From: Chara braunii | Lineage: Eukaryota; Streptophyta; Charophyceae; Charales; Characeae | Direction: 5' to 3' | NCBI GenBank assembly: GCA_003427395.1 | Contig: BFEA01000012.1 | Coordinates: 6,435,083 to 6,460,262, forward strand | DNA: 25,180 bases | The notes under the pieces: model-generated | The model's database searches: none | The model's input: the letters and a program-made list of their open reading frames with translations, nothing else | Told to the model about the DNA's origin: nothing | Made by a program: the position numbers and the translations under genes | Shown: positions 10,356-20,713 of the stretch, piece by piece | Layout: every line of letters begins with the position of its first letter | How positions within the stretch are numbered: position 1 is the stretch's first letter

Positions 10356-10440
10356 TAGTGGGGAAAACCGCATGTGTATTCCTTTTAGTGAAGAAATCGA
10401 AAGTACCATCCTAGGAAGGGGAGACGAAGTCAACGACTCA

Positions 10441-10646
10441 ACGCGATGCGGCGCACGTGCACGGTGCAGTGCATGTCGATGTGCCGCATGTATTCTTAAG
10501 AGTCAGATGGCAGTACCTAGACCCGGAGAGGATACTTGGTTCCGCAAAGAGCAAATATGCGAGACTGTACCTGGCATTTTCTCACGTTATGAGTAAGTAC
10601 AAGGGGGATCCATGAATTCGACAGGTAGACAGCCATGCGCATGCTA
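10441..10646. other. Unassigned stretch between relic and LTR
   Basis: No recognisable protein similarity after the gypsy relic fades. Open frames continue for up to about 50 codons but I see no motif. The left boundary of the following LTR is set where its two copies begin to match. Confidence 0.35.
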
Positions 10647-10845
10647 TAAAAGGGCCTTTACCCGATTCAGACCCTGTTTGGCAAATGCAGCATAGAGGGG
10701 TCACTCGCCAGGGCCCAACTCGTGAAAGCAGATCATAGGACATGTCCTCTGGGTCAAGAGTCACATCCTAGCTAAACGAAAGCCAATGTCAAAGGTCACA
10801 GTTGTGCCCCCGAACGAACAGTTGCAATATCTAGATTTGGGGGTC

Positions 10846-10983
10846 ACGTCTGTTCATCCAGGGGGTGCGCAGGTCATGTCTGTTCAGGCAAGAGATGTGT
10901 TTGTAAGTGCAGTATATGTGTCTGTTCGTGCAGAATGAGTGTCTGTTCGTGCAGAATGTATGTCTGTACGTATAGTAGGTCTG
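10846..10983 (+). repeat. GTCTGTTC tandem repeats in LTR U3
   Basis: Seven imperfect units begin with GTCTGT or GTTTGT, the best pair reading GTGTCTGTTCGTGCAGAATG. Spacing is about 20-30 bases. The same array occurs in the reverse LTR at 15013-15155. Its place upstream of the TATA box suggests an enhancer-like array. Confidence 0.75.
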
Positions 10984-11195
10984 TCCTTTCAAAAGGAAGT
11001 CAAAGGGTTGAGTCCCAGTCAGGATTCCAGTCCAAAGGGGAGTCCAGATTCAGGTTGGAAGTGTGAAATTGAGGCCTGAAGGCCGCAGCAGCAGTGGACC
11101 CTGAGGAAAAGGAACTGTGGCACACAGCACAGAGGCTGGGACTGGAAAAGGGACCAACAAAGGCTGAATTCAGAACTCGCCAAGGGAGACCAGCA

Positions 11196-11204
11196 CTATA
11201 AGAA
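11196..11204 (+). promoter_or_regulatory. Putative LTR TATA box
   Basis: CTATAAGAA, conserved in the reverse LTR copy (14815-14823, minus strand). It lies between the U3 repeats and the 67-codon open frame, as expected for the LTR promoter. Prediction from sequence only. Confidence 0.45.
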
Positions 11205-11836
11205 ACGAGGCAGCCTCCCCACAAGGCAGATCCCCATGAGCATTGATGCGTGGAAGTGCTGAGGCACTTGTGCGCTAAGGTGCAGGAAGGAAGCGTTGGC
11301 AGAAGAAGAAGCTGCGCTAGAGGAAGGGAAGCTGCGCGGCTGCATCAAGCCATAGCTGCGCCAGGCAGAGCTAGTGTTAGTAGTAGTATTAGCAGGGTTA
11401 GTGTTGGTACATCAGCGAGAGGCATTCTGAGTAGATCCTTGTAGACAGGGAGTGTGCAAGTAAGAAGAGACAAGGAGAACCGGGGCAGAGATCTTGAGAG
11501 AAGAGAACAAGGAGAGTGAAGACAGGTGGAGACATTGGTGATGGTGGAAACTTACGTGTTGGCGCCATTCTTGAGATCTGGAACAAGCGCTGGCTAAGCC
11601 AGGCTCTGTATGTATGTTGGAACGAAGGAGAGACTTGTATACTTTGGGCGCTGGACTCTTGAAATTGAGAAACTCTTGTATAACGTGATTTTTGATAATA
11701 TAAGCTGCGCTACTCGGTTCTTCTCTCATCTCAACTTTGAGCTTTGTGTGAAGCTATCCTATCTGTGTTTGGTGACATGTGTGCATGTGAATGAGACACT
11801 CCAGCAAGTGTGAATCGTCGGGCCCCTTGCAAATTT

Positions 11837-11848
11837 TGGTATCGGAGC
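11837..11848 (+). other. Primer binding site (initiator Met tRNA)
   Basis: TGGTATCGGAGC differs at one base from TGGTATCAGAGC, the complement of the plant initiator methionine tRNA 3' end used by many plant LTR elements. It starts five bases after the LTR terminus (CTTGCA). This fixes the LTR end and the direction of the element. Confidence 0.85.
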
Positions 11849-12671
11849 AAGACTCTTTGCGCTCGCTGATGCGCTGGCTTGAGGGAGGCTGGCGAGAGAG
11901 AGAAATGCTGGCTTGAAGATGCTGGCTATGGTAAAGGTGTAAGGAGAGAATAAGTGGATTGGGACATGAGAGAGGAGTTGGCCGAAGGGGAAGAGGCGAA
12001 GGAGAGAAACTTACCTCGCGTGGAGCGTTGGAGTGCGGAGCGACGAGGAGTCTTCATCGACGGTTGCTGCAAAAGAGAGAAGCACCTTTTATTCCCTTAC
12101 CTGGCTGGATATGTGTGTTGTACCACTACTCCTCATCCTCTCTGGGGTCACTGCTGCTGCTGTCGGATCGAGTCACCTGGTCTGTAGTCTGGTTGATTGG
12201 GAACAAAGGGTCTGGTCACGTCAGAGTCAAGAGTAGTCAGAGTTTTGTCTGGTCCTCTCCTCTGTCCCTCTGATCTGATATCTGTGTTGTAGTAACGATA
12301 GGGGTACACTGGGGTTGGTAGTCTGCCACGTCAGTTTGCAAGATATGTACAAGGCATAATCAAACTAGGCAGAGATAATTAGTAATCAAAGTGTTGACTA
12401 GACAACTGACATAGTACACACTTCAGCTGATACCTGCACACAGGGAACAAGGTTAGGAAAAAGATAAAAGTGAGTGAAAAAAAAAAAAGTCCTATTGCAT
12501 ATTCAAAGAAAGAAAATCTGAAATTTGTTATTACAGCAGTGACATCCAGAGTTTGCAAAAAAAAAAACAGAGCGAAATCGTTTTCTCCCATCCACTTAGA
12601 TTAGCTTAAGGATCAGTTGGGAGTCTTACCTGGTGGGACCAGCGGACGTATCCCTGTGCTAAAGTCCCATC
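11849..12671 (+). other. Untranslated leader of the + gypsy element
   Basis: Between the primer binding site and the gag ATG there is no supported reading frame. Short open frames at 11954-12273 overlap one another in all three frames and show no motif. A-rich runs occur at 12478-12488 and 12558-12568. It is consistent with a retroelement leader. Confidence 0.5.
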
Positions 12672-14198
12672 ATGGACGACTACTCGATGCAGGGCTTGAT
12701 TGCCCTTTCTGTTCTACTGGGTCCTCTGTTCCGTATTTTCTTCCCATTGGGTTTTGGAAGAGTATGCGCATCCAAAATGATGATGCGTTCAGGGACAATT
12801 AAGCCAGGGCCCACGCCTGCTGAAGAGGCAGAAATCGATCGTCGGCAGGCAGAGAAAAAGAAAGAGAAAGAAGACAAAAAAAGACAGAACGAAGAGGGGA
12901 TAAAGAAGAAAGCCCAAATGGAAGAAGAAAAATTCAAAAGGGAAATGAAAAAAAAGTTAGAGCAGCAGTTGAAAGAGGAGTTACAGACTATTGAAGAAGA
13001 AGAAGAGGGTGATGAAGGAGCCGAAAGGCTGATCAGACGGCGGGCTGGAAGAGGAGAAAGTAGTCAGATGGGTGAAGGACTTAATGTTAAGCCGGCGGAG
13101 TGGTATGATCAGTATGCATACTCCAGCGACCGGATACAGGAAACCGACGAAGAACGAGATACGTTCATTGCAAAGTTGACATCCATTGATGACCAGAAAG
13201 AAAAGGACCTTATGCTCGAAGAAAAACGTGCAGAATTGCATAGCAAAATGTTAGCAGCAAAAAGGCAAGAATTAGAAGAAAGGAAAAGACTACAAATAGA
13301 AGGAGCAAGGTTGCAGAAAGAGTTGCAAGAGCAGAAAAACAAACAGATTGCAACCGAAGAAAAGCTTGCCTTGTTGACAGAAACGGTCCTTCATACAAAG
13401 CAAGAGGTCGCGGCTATAAATAGAACTTTGCAGAAAGTCGAGACCAACCAATATAAGTTTGAAGGAATCTGGAATACCTTCTTGGAAAAGTCCGCCGAAG
13501 ACGTCGATCAGCATGTAAAATCATACATTGAAAAGTTAGACAACCACATCACCCAGACCTTTACTCCAGCTGTGATTGAGAGGATAGTCAAAGGCAGCGG
13601 CGGAGGCGGAGGAGATGGAGATGGAGACGGAGATGGGGTGATTACAAGAAAGGAAAGGGTGTCCAGCGAGAAGAAGGAACAGGGCAGATTAATAAGATCA
13701 AAGTAAAAATTCCATGGACATACACAGGAAAGAAAGATGAAAGTGTATTGCATTGGATTGCAACAGTCGAATCCTATGTCTACGGACAACGAATTCCGTA
13801 TTGGGACCGAATGTTAAGGGCAAGTTCTTGTATGGGAGAAGATGCCATGAGCTTTGCAATCTCCCTGCGAAAGGAAGCGGGTTGCAGTTCCATGGTAGAG
13901 TATTCCCAACATCGAAGATTTTCTCAAAGTCGTCAAAGAACGGTTTGAGGACAAGAACTTAGCCAGGAGAACTGAGATATTGATACTGAATCTCCCAGAT
14001 AGGAAATGGAAAAGTACTTCAGCACTTAAGGCAACTATGGATGAACTGCTGCAATGTAATGAGCATGGACTGACCCCGGCTCATTGTGAAACCAGCAATG
14101 CCTATAAGGCTACAGGAGTTTGGCAGAGGTGGTTTGCCATAAGCTCAAAGCTTAGATACTTATCAGGTTGAAACGAAGATGACAACATCAGAAGTAGT
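12672..14198 (+). pseudogene. Gypsy gag (N-terminal and central part), broken
   Basis: Gag forms the particle that packages the element RNA. The first frame (ATG 12672; perhaps the later MMMRSGTIKPG start near 12777 is the true one) gives 344 residues, most of them a charged coiled coil with K/E/Q heptad-like runs and a Gly-Asp-rich linker at about 13600-13638. It ends at 13706, but a frameshift near 13690 continues as VKIPWTYTGKKDESVLHWI, with VYGQRIPYWDRM and MGEDAMSFAISLRKEAG, resembling the retrotransposon gag domain. Two more shifts (about 13910 and 14090-14150) lead through RFEDKNLARRTEILI and VETKMTTSEVVA. The reading runs right up to 14198 and is cut there by the end of an LTR in opposite orientation. 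Zinc knuckle, protease and polymerase are missing on this strand. Confidence 0.82.
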
Positions 14199-15350
14199 TG
14201 CAAGGGGCCTGACGATTCACACTTGCTGGAGTGTCTCATTCGCATGCACACATGTCACCAAACACAGATAGGATAGCTTCACACAAAGCTCAAAGCTGAG
14301 ATGAGAGAAGAACCGAGTCGCGCAACTTATATTATCAAAAATCACATTATACAAGAGTTTCTCAAGTTCAAGAGTCCAGCGCCCAAAGTATACAAGTCTC
14401 TCCTTCGTTCCAACATACATACAGAGCCTGGCTTAGCCAGCGCTTGTTCCAGATCTCAAGAATGACGCCAACACGTAAGTTTCCACCATCACCAATGTCT
14501 CCACCTGTCTCCACTCTCCCTTGTTCTCTTCTCTCAAGATCTCTGCCCCGGTTCTCCTTGTCTCTTCTTACTTGCACACTCCCTGTCTACAAGGATCTAC
14601 TCAGAATGCCTCTCGTTGATGTACCAACACTAACCCTGCTAATACTACTACTAACACTAGCTCTGCCTGGCGCAGCTATGGCTTGAGCTTCCCTTCCTCT
14701 AGCGCAACTTCTTCTTCTGCCAACGCTTTCTTCCTACACCTTAGCGCACAAGTGCCTCGACACTTCCACGCATCAATGCTCATGGGGATCTGCCTTGTGG
14801 GGAGGCTGCCTCGTTTCTTATAGTGCTGGTCTCCCCTGGCGAGGTCTGAATTCAGTCTTTGTTGGTCCCTTTTCCAGTCCCCAGTTCCTTTTCCTCAGGG
14901 TCCACTGCTGCTGCGGCCTTCAGGCCTCAATTTCGCACTTCCAACCTGAATTTGGACCCTCCCTTGGACTGGAATCCTGACTGGGACTCAACCCTTTGAC
15001 TTCCTTTTGAAAGGACACACCTACTATACGTACAGACATACATTCTGCACGAACAGACACTCATTTTGCACGAACAGACACATATACTGCACGTACAGAC
15101 ACATCTCTTGCCTGAACAGACATGACCTGCGCACCCCCTGGATGAACATACGTGACCCCCAAATCTAGATATTGCAACTGTTCGTTCGGGGGCACAACTG
15201 TGGCCTTTGACATTGGCTTTTGTTTAGCTAGGATGTGACTCTTGACCCAGAGAACATGTCCTATGATCTGCTTTCACGAGTTGGGCCCTGGCGAGTGACC
15301 CCTCTATGCTGCATTTGCCGAACAAGGTCTGAATCGGGTAAAGGCCTTTT
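14199..15350 (-). mobile_element. LTR of Ty3/gypsy element, reverse copy
   Basis: Reverse complement of the LTR at 10647-11832, with about 20 bases missing near its middle. On the minus strand it follows the pol stop at 15394-15396, so it is a 3' LTR. It ends in CCCCTTGCA at 14199 and abuts gag coding sequence of the + element without a gap. The match with the other LTR begins at about 15350. The 45 bases up to the pol stop contain GAGAGTAAAAAGG, which could be the polypurine tract; the exact LTR start is not certain. Confidence 0.87.
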
Positions 15351-15393
15351 TACTCTCGTCGGCCTAGTTTCGAAGTCCTCTGAGAAAAAACCT

Positions 15394-18300
15394 TCATCTA
15401 TTTATAATACTTATTCCTCTTTTAGCTTTTTCATATGCAGACACAATATGAGGTGCGGAATCCATTAGGTCTTCTCGTGTGAACCGACGATCTTCACTTG
15501 GGTCCTGATAAGCGAATCTCACCTTATACTGGCGCTGTGGTCTGCCTCTACGTCCAGTCTGAAAGGTACTTTCAGCAACAATTTTATTCACATCGTATTT
15601 CCCATCCATACTAGGAGGTATCACCGATCTGCGATTGGGAAACAACTCATTTGTTAAACAAGGTAAGAGTTTCGAAGCGTGGAATACTGGATACGTATGT
15701 AGATGCAGAGGAATCTCTATAACATATGAAGGACCATCCACATCGCCAATCACATCTAGAACCTGCCAAGGTCCTTTGTAGGCTGGTAGCAACTTCTGGG
15801 AGATGTTCTCTTCGGGAACAAACTCCTTAGACTTAACCCACACCAGATCACCTACAGCAAACTGAGAAGGTCTTCTGTGTTTATTTGCCTGTTCTATCAT
15901 TTGGTGTTGTGCCTTCATTATATTTTCTTTTACCTTTTCAATATCTTTCTGATACTAGATAGCAAATTCACTAGTTCCTAGTGGAAGCTTATGCACTTGA
16001 TCCGGGTTTAGCCGATCAATAGGCCTACGTGGACGCCATCCCAGATGCAACTCCATCGAAGTCTTGCATGTAGATAAATGAACAGAGTTATTGTAGGCGC
16101 TAGCAACTTTGGGTAAATGTTTGTCCCAGTCAATCTGGTCGGGACGAATATACATGCGCAGCGTTTGCTGCAAAATCTTGTTCATTTGCTCAGTTTGCCC
16201 GTTCGTTTCAGGATGTCTGCCTGAAGACATAGTCAACTTAGAACCATAGACGTTCATTAGCTGTTGCCATTGTTCACTTGTGAACCTTGTGTCTCTGTCA
16301 CTCACGATTGTCAAGGGATGCCCATAGTCTTTTACCCAATGGTTAAAGAACTCCCAGATTACTAGTTTCGTTCTTGCTTCCGCTGGTAAAGCTACGAAGG
16401 CAGCATACTTGTTAAATTTGTCGACGATTACCATTACCTGCGTCTTTCCATTCCTGCTTTTTACTTTGGTGTTCATAGAGTCAATGGACACAGAGTCTCC
16501 TGGACCTGTTGGAATAGGCAAAGGCTTCAGTAAACCAAGGGGAGGCTGTGTGGTGCTCTTATTTCTTTGACACACTTGACAGCCCTGCACATACGCAATG
16601 CAGTCTGGTTTCATACGAGGCCAGGTGTAGGAACGCAAAAGGTTTGTGTATGTCTTCCTCCACCCAAAATGACCCTCGGTATCGTGACATTCCCCTAAGA
16701 TCAAACTCTTGATCTCTTCCACATTCGGAATAAAGCCTGTCATGCACATCAGTCCTTTCAAGCAACAGTCCTTGCGTGATATGATAGTTAGGAAACTCGG
16801 CTGGCGCTTCTTGTACACGTTTAAGCATAGCGCCAGAGACAGGATCAGTGGAATACGCATTTCTAATTTTCTCCTGTAGATCGGTGCCCACATCTAAATA
16901 GGTTACAATGGCACCAAAAAAATCTGATCTTCGACTCAACGCGTCGGCAACAATGTTATACTTACCCTTAACTGGCTTTAGCTCAAAGTCATATTGATCA
17001 ATCTCAGCGGCCCACCTCGTTAATTTAGGTGTTATCCGGGCCTATGTCTTAAGCCAGCGAAGTGTTTCATGATCCGAATATACCTTGAAGTGGTGTCCTA
17101 AGAGATAGTGTCGCCAGTAATCCAAAGCTTCCCGGAGAGCATACAACTCTCTCTCATACGTAGAAGCGGCGACCTTCTCGTAAGGCAGTCGTCGGGACAT
17201 AAATTCTACAGGCCTGTATCCATTTCCATCATCTTGTTGGAGTACAACGCCTATCCCGTACTGACTGGCGTCAGTTGTGACTACGAAGGGCAACGAAGGG
17301 TCAACAACTTTCAAAACCGGATAATTAATTAGACATTTCTTCAAACGTTTAAACGAGGTTGTACAGTCTGAATCCCACTTCCAGATGGTTTCCTTTTTTA
17401 GCAATCTGCGAAGGAGCGCAGCAATTATCGTGAAGTGTCTCACGAACTTCCGATAATAATTGGCTAGCCCAAGGAACGACCGCAACTCGGTCAAAGTGCG
17501 GGGGTTAGGCCAATCACGTATCGCTGCAATTTTTGTGTCTTCCGGTTTGATCCCATCACCATCAAGCACATGCCCCAAATACAAAACCTGACGTTTAGCC
17601 CAATCACACTTCTTCGGGTTCAACTTCAATTTTGCCTCACGCAACTTATTTAGCACCAGTCGAAGGTGCTCACAATGTTCACTCAAATTCTTACTAAAAA
17701 TCAAAATATCGTCAAGATACACAACAACAAATTTATCAAGCCATTCGCGGAAAAGTTCATTCATCGTTCTTTGGAAGGTTGCAGGAGCATTAGTAAGACC
17801 AAAGGGCAACACCACGAACTCATAGTGCCCGTACCTTGTTCGAAAGGCAGTTTTGTGTTGGTCTTCTGGCTCTACCTCAATCTGATGGTAGCCAGACTTC
17901 AAATCAATCTTAGTGAAGTATGTGCAACCCTGAACTCTATCCAAAAGATCATCAATCCTTGGTAATGGCTCAACATTTTTGACTGTTATATCGTTAAGTC
18001 TTCTATAATCAATGCACATGCGTACCCCGCCATCTTTCTTTGGTACAAATAGCACAGGTGCAGCATAGGGCGAGGAGCTAGGTCTTATCCACCCCTTTTC
18101 CAACAATTCATCAAGATGGGTTCGCAGTTCATCTAACTCTTTGGGTGACATTCGATAGATAGGCCCCTTAGGAATCTGACTCCCTGGAATAATCTCAATG
18201 CGATGTTTGATAGGTCTTTCAACTACACCACTCGGGGCTTCTGCCACTTTTGCGAACTCTTTCAGAAGTTTCTCAATTTCTGGGGACTTAGGCTCTTCCT

Positions 18301-18790
18301 TATTTTCACCCTCTCTTACTGGGCGCACATATGCCACAAAAACTTGGTCATACAAATTGTGCTTCTTAACATGGCGAGCGAACGCTGGGGCACTCATACA
18401 ACAATGAGCTACGCTGCTTTCTTTACCTGATTCATGGAATAGGCGGATTCTCTTATCTCCACCCTGCGGACTAGGGAGCCAACACTCATGATCCCTCATC
18501 TTTATATCCGCATTTGCAGCTTCACCCCAATCCATACCTAAAAGAATGTCAAAAGGAAGATTATCTTCCACCAAGAGAGTCAGGAAGTGGAGAACACGTT
18601 CCACCTTCCCCCCTGCTTCGAGCCGAAAGTATACCTTAACCCCTTCAACATATCTATCCATAACAGTTACTGTACTATTAGCTAACTTACTTACTACGGG
18701 CTTATCCAATTGTTTAACTTTAAGCCTGAGATGCAACTTCTTTAACCCTTTCTTACTAATATAACTGCGTGTAGACCCGCTATCTATCAT
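15394..18790 (-). pseudogene. Gypsy pol: protease, RT, RNase H, integrase, chromodomain-like tail
   Basis: Replication polyprotein of the gypsy element. Segment 17042-18790 (582 residues): protease DSGST at residues 3-7 and LLGMDW (84-88 region); RT with VRMCIDYRRLN, KIDLKSGYHQ (D296) and YLDD (358-361); RNase H with D507, E548 and D573. An in-frame TAG (17042-17044) interrupts the linker, which continues as DFELKPVKGKYN and ALSRR. A one-base shift near 16740 leads to the integrase (15955-16893): zinc site H70, H75, C105, C108, and catalytic D138, D199, E235 with the D-35-E spacing kept. A second in-frame TAG lies at 15955-15957. The tail follows (15394-15918): GDLVWVK, then a chromodomain-like segment at 15424-15597. 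All catalytic residues are kept, so decay is recent: two stops and one shift in 3.4 kb. Confidence 0.93.
15424..15597 (-). other. Chromodomain-like segment of pol
   Basis: About 58 residues starting YDVNKIVAES, continuing QYKVRFAYQDPSEDRRF and ending in EDLMDSAPHIVSAYEK. This follows the chromodomain pattern (Y-V-KI, Q-YLVKWKGY, TWEPEENL, LI-EYE), but the tryptophans normally found at VKW and TWE are replaced by Phe. Chromodomains at the integrase C-terminus steer chromovirus insertion to silent chromatin. Confidence 0.65.
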
Positions 18791-19610
18791 TCCTCCTACT
18801 CAACTCATCACCCATGCCAGCGAGGGATCCATCTAGAGAGATGCATACGCTTGCCACCTCTGGACAGTGCACTAGATGGGGACTGTCTACCTCTTAAGTT
18901 TCTGCCAGTGGGACCTTCGAATGGGAGGATTTCTTTTTTTCAACATCAGAAGTCCCTGTAGAGGCAACTGAGACCTCTACTGACTGTTCCCTTTTGCCAC
19001 CTTATAGTCAGGGCAATAAGGGACAATGTGGTCGGGGTCCCCACATTTAAGGCACTGGTCGGCAGCTTTCCTTTCCTGCCAAACTTTCTTTGTAATTCCC
19101 AGCTTTTTCCAAGGTTACCCTTCGGGTAGACCTGGATGAGGTGGGTATGGCTTATCCCACTTGTTGTACCAGGTGCCACTTCCTCTTCCCCAGGCAGAAT
19201 TGGAACCACGGCCACCTTGCGAGGGACCATTTCCCCTTTCTCCCACGTAGTAGCTACCTTCGCCAGAGGCACCACCCCTCTGGGTGCCAGGTCCTCTTCC
19301 ACCATGTCCGCGGCCACCTCTTCCTCGGCCACGTCCTCTTCCTTGTCGCCCTCCCCCGCGGGCAACGGCCGCGTAGCTCCCCTCCTGAGCTACCAAACCG
19401 TTGGGTCCAGCTAGAAGTAGTTCTTCTCGGGGAAGCTCAACGTTATGCCGGTGGGAGTGAAAGGATTCGCGCGCCCCAGTAGTACGGTGCCGCGTACCAC
19501 GTCCCATTTTCTTTTCTACCATAGGGCCGCACATAGAAGTTCCGGTAGGTACCATACAGGCCAAAATAAAGATTCTGTAGGATAAGGCCGTAGAGAGAGT
19601 AGAAGTTTCT
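18791..19610 (-). pseudogene. Gypsy gag C-terminus with CCHC zinc knuckle, broken
   Basis: Reading leftwards, a minus-strand frame from about 19564 contains a Gly-Arg-rich stretch (repeated RGRGRG and GGRGHGG, about 19270-19370), an RNA-binding type of composition. After a shift near 19110 comes KLGITKKVWQERKAADQ and a canonical CX2CX4HX4C knuckle (CLKCGDPDHIVPYC) at 19013-19054. A spacer with shifts and stops then leads to the protease at 18790; another shift is needed near 18800 to reach GMIDSGST. To the right of about 19610 no frame can be recognised as gag. The N-terminal part is absent on this strand. Confidence 0.78.
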
Positions 19611-19987
19611 AGCAGTCAGTAGGCAGAGTTTCACCGCATGTCGAGTCCTGGTCAAATCGCAGCTCAGTTGCAGGAAAGGCCTAGGGACAGTCAAAATCTT
19701 TGTCGGCAGCTTCAAGGCCAGACAGGGACCGGCAGTGACAGCCAATGGGGAGGTATCTGCATGCACAAAAGGGAGGCTGCAGCCAGGAACCTCCTCTTCC
19801 TCAATTGTAGCTTATGCGAAAGCACTGTGCTATTATTGTCTGCCAAAATCCTGGAAGTGTGGACAGTGCCAGATGAGGGAGATGGTCAATGGAGCTGGGC
19901 ACCATAGCTGTAGACTAGCGCAGTGGGAGAGGGAGAGCAGTGATGACATTCGGAGAGAGATTGCGAGACCTGTGCACAGTTTAGATA

Positions 19988-20050
<63 letters not shown>

Positions 20051-20459
20051 TGCTTGTTGTTGTTGGCAGCGGCCATAACGGCAGAGCTCAAGTTCCAAGT
20101 GCACTCATATCGTGTGGATCTTGCTAGCTTGGTGTGGATTTTGACAACGATGCATGCATAAAGTTTGAAGCAATGACGGTGAGAAAAACAAGATCTTTTT
20201 CAGTAAGGGCAGGACCTTTACATATAGGCAGTCACATCATAGTACAGCTGCTACACTGTTGTTGCATTGATGAGTGAATGTGAGAAGCTGGAATTTCTTT
20301 ATCAGGAGACTTCAGTGTCAGGGTGCTCTTATTTGGTATGCTCTGTGCTTTGTAACTCTGCTTTAGGATCTGCTCATATATGCTCGTTCTGCTTTGAGTC
20401 TCTTGCTTCTCTGAGCTGACTACTGAAACTGCAGGCGACAGTTTTCTCATAATAATCTG
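19611..20459. other. Stretch without recognised gene
   Basis: Overlapping open frames of 60-130 codons occur on both strands around 19640-20127, part of them from the GA tract. One + frame has a pair of CxxC motifs (CYYCLPKSWKCGQC, about 19828-19869), but no family could be assigned. 20130-20459 has no open frame with similarity. It may be host intergenic or intron DNA. Confidence 0.4.
19991..20046. repeat. (GA)n microsatellite
   Basis: Perfect GA dinucleotide tract of 56 bases. It creates artificial Arg-Glu and Ser-Leu reading frames. Confidence 0.97.
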
Positions 20460-20484
20460 TCATGGAACGCCGGGCCCGATTCCC

Positions 20485-20600
20485 AGCACGTGCCGCTCCC
20501 CACCAATAGATGGAGCAGCTGGCAACGGCCCTACTACCAAGGAGTGGCTGCTCATATCACCACTCTTAGTATGCCCAGCTGGCTTTTGGTTAAAAAAAAA
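20485..20600 (+). repeat. Dispersed repeat, copy A
   Basis: Shares ordered blocks with 21444-21555: CCAGCA-GTGC-GCTCCCCACCAATAGA, then an ATCTGCTGG-like block, then TGCTCATATCACC, then GCCC/CCCC-GCTGG. Both copies run in the same direction, 960 bases apart. The size and divergence suggest a SINE-like or MITE-like family, without recognisable ends. Confidence 0.55.
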
Positions 20601-20659
20601 AGTCTCTTGCTTCTCAGAAACGTTGAGGAAACTTGTGTGCCCAACTTCCCATTGATTGG

Positions 20660-20713
20660 TTCCTTGCAAAGGAATGTCGTTTCTCATTCCTTGCAAAGGA
20701 ATGTCGTTTCTCA
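20660..20713. repeat. Perfect 27-bp tandem duplication
   Basis: The 27-base unit beginning TTCCTTGCAAAGGAATGTCG is present twice, head to tail, at 20660-20686 and 20687-20713, without a mismatch. Each unit contains the near-palindrome CCTTGCAAAGG. Identity implies a recent duplication. Confidence 0.95.

Larger units (their letters stand above)
9590..10440 (+). pseudogene. Ty3/gypsy RNase H-integrase relic, interrupted
   Basis: From 9604 the + strand encodes a segment whose landmarks DFELKP, GKYN, ALSRR and FFG are shared with the minus-strand gypsy pol in this window. It covers the linker between RNase H and integrase. A run of seven A at 9788-9794 has one base too many; shifting there continues the homology through SDGLLFL. 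The relic resumes after the inserted element at 10358 with CIPFSEEIESTILG, matching IPNVEEIKSLILG of the other copy. After about 10440 the similarity is lost. The sequence differs from the pol at 15.4-18.8 kb at many positions, so it is an older or different family member. It has no RT and no LTR next to it. Confidence 0.75.
10647..11832 (+). mobile_element. LTR of Ty3/gypsy element, + copy
   Basis: This 1.19-kb block is repeated in reverse orientation at 14199-15350. Over the first 215 aligned bases I count seven differences (about 97% identity). The + copy has about 20 extra bases near 11112-11131. It ends in CCCCTTGCA, and a primer binding site follows within five bases, so this is a 5' LTR. 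Its left end begins AAAAGGGCC, not TG, so it may be truncated or the boundary may lie slightly to the left. CTATAAGAA at 11196-11204 is a likely TATA box, which would put U3 to its left. A 67-codon open frame at 11610-11813 is present in both copies. Confidence 0.88.
14199..19610 (-). mobile_element. Ty3/gypsy chromovirus-like element, 5' truncated
   Basis: Minus-strand order: gag C-terminus with zinc knuckle, protease, RT, RNase H, integrase, chromodomain-like tail, 3' LTR. This is the Ty3/gypsy (Metaviridae) order, and the tail places it near chromoviruses. No second LTR is found to the right of gag up to the window end, and no N-terminal gag is seen on this strand. The missing pieces are exactly those present on + at 10647-14198. 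Confidence 0.85.

Noticed and set aside
11610-11813. 67-codon open frame in the LTR, also intact in the reverse LTR (14217-14420)
   Set aside because: The two copies differ at three residues and no motif is visible; the copies are too similar for persistence to mean selection.
19735-20127. + strand frame with CYYCLPKSWKCGQC, a possible zinc site
   Set aside because: Two CxxC pairs alone are weak evidence, a third of the frame is GA repeat, and other frames overlap. No family recognised.
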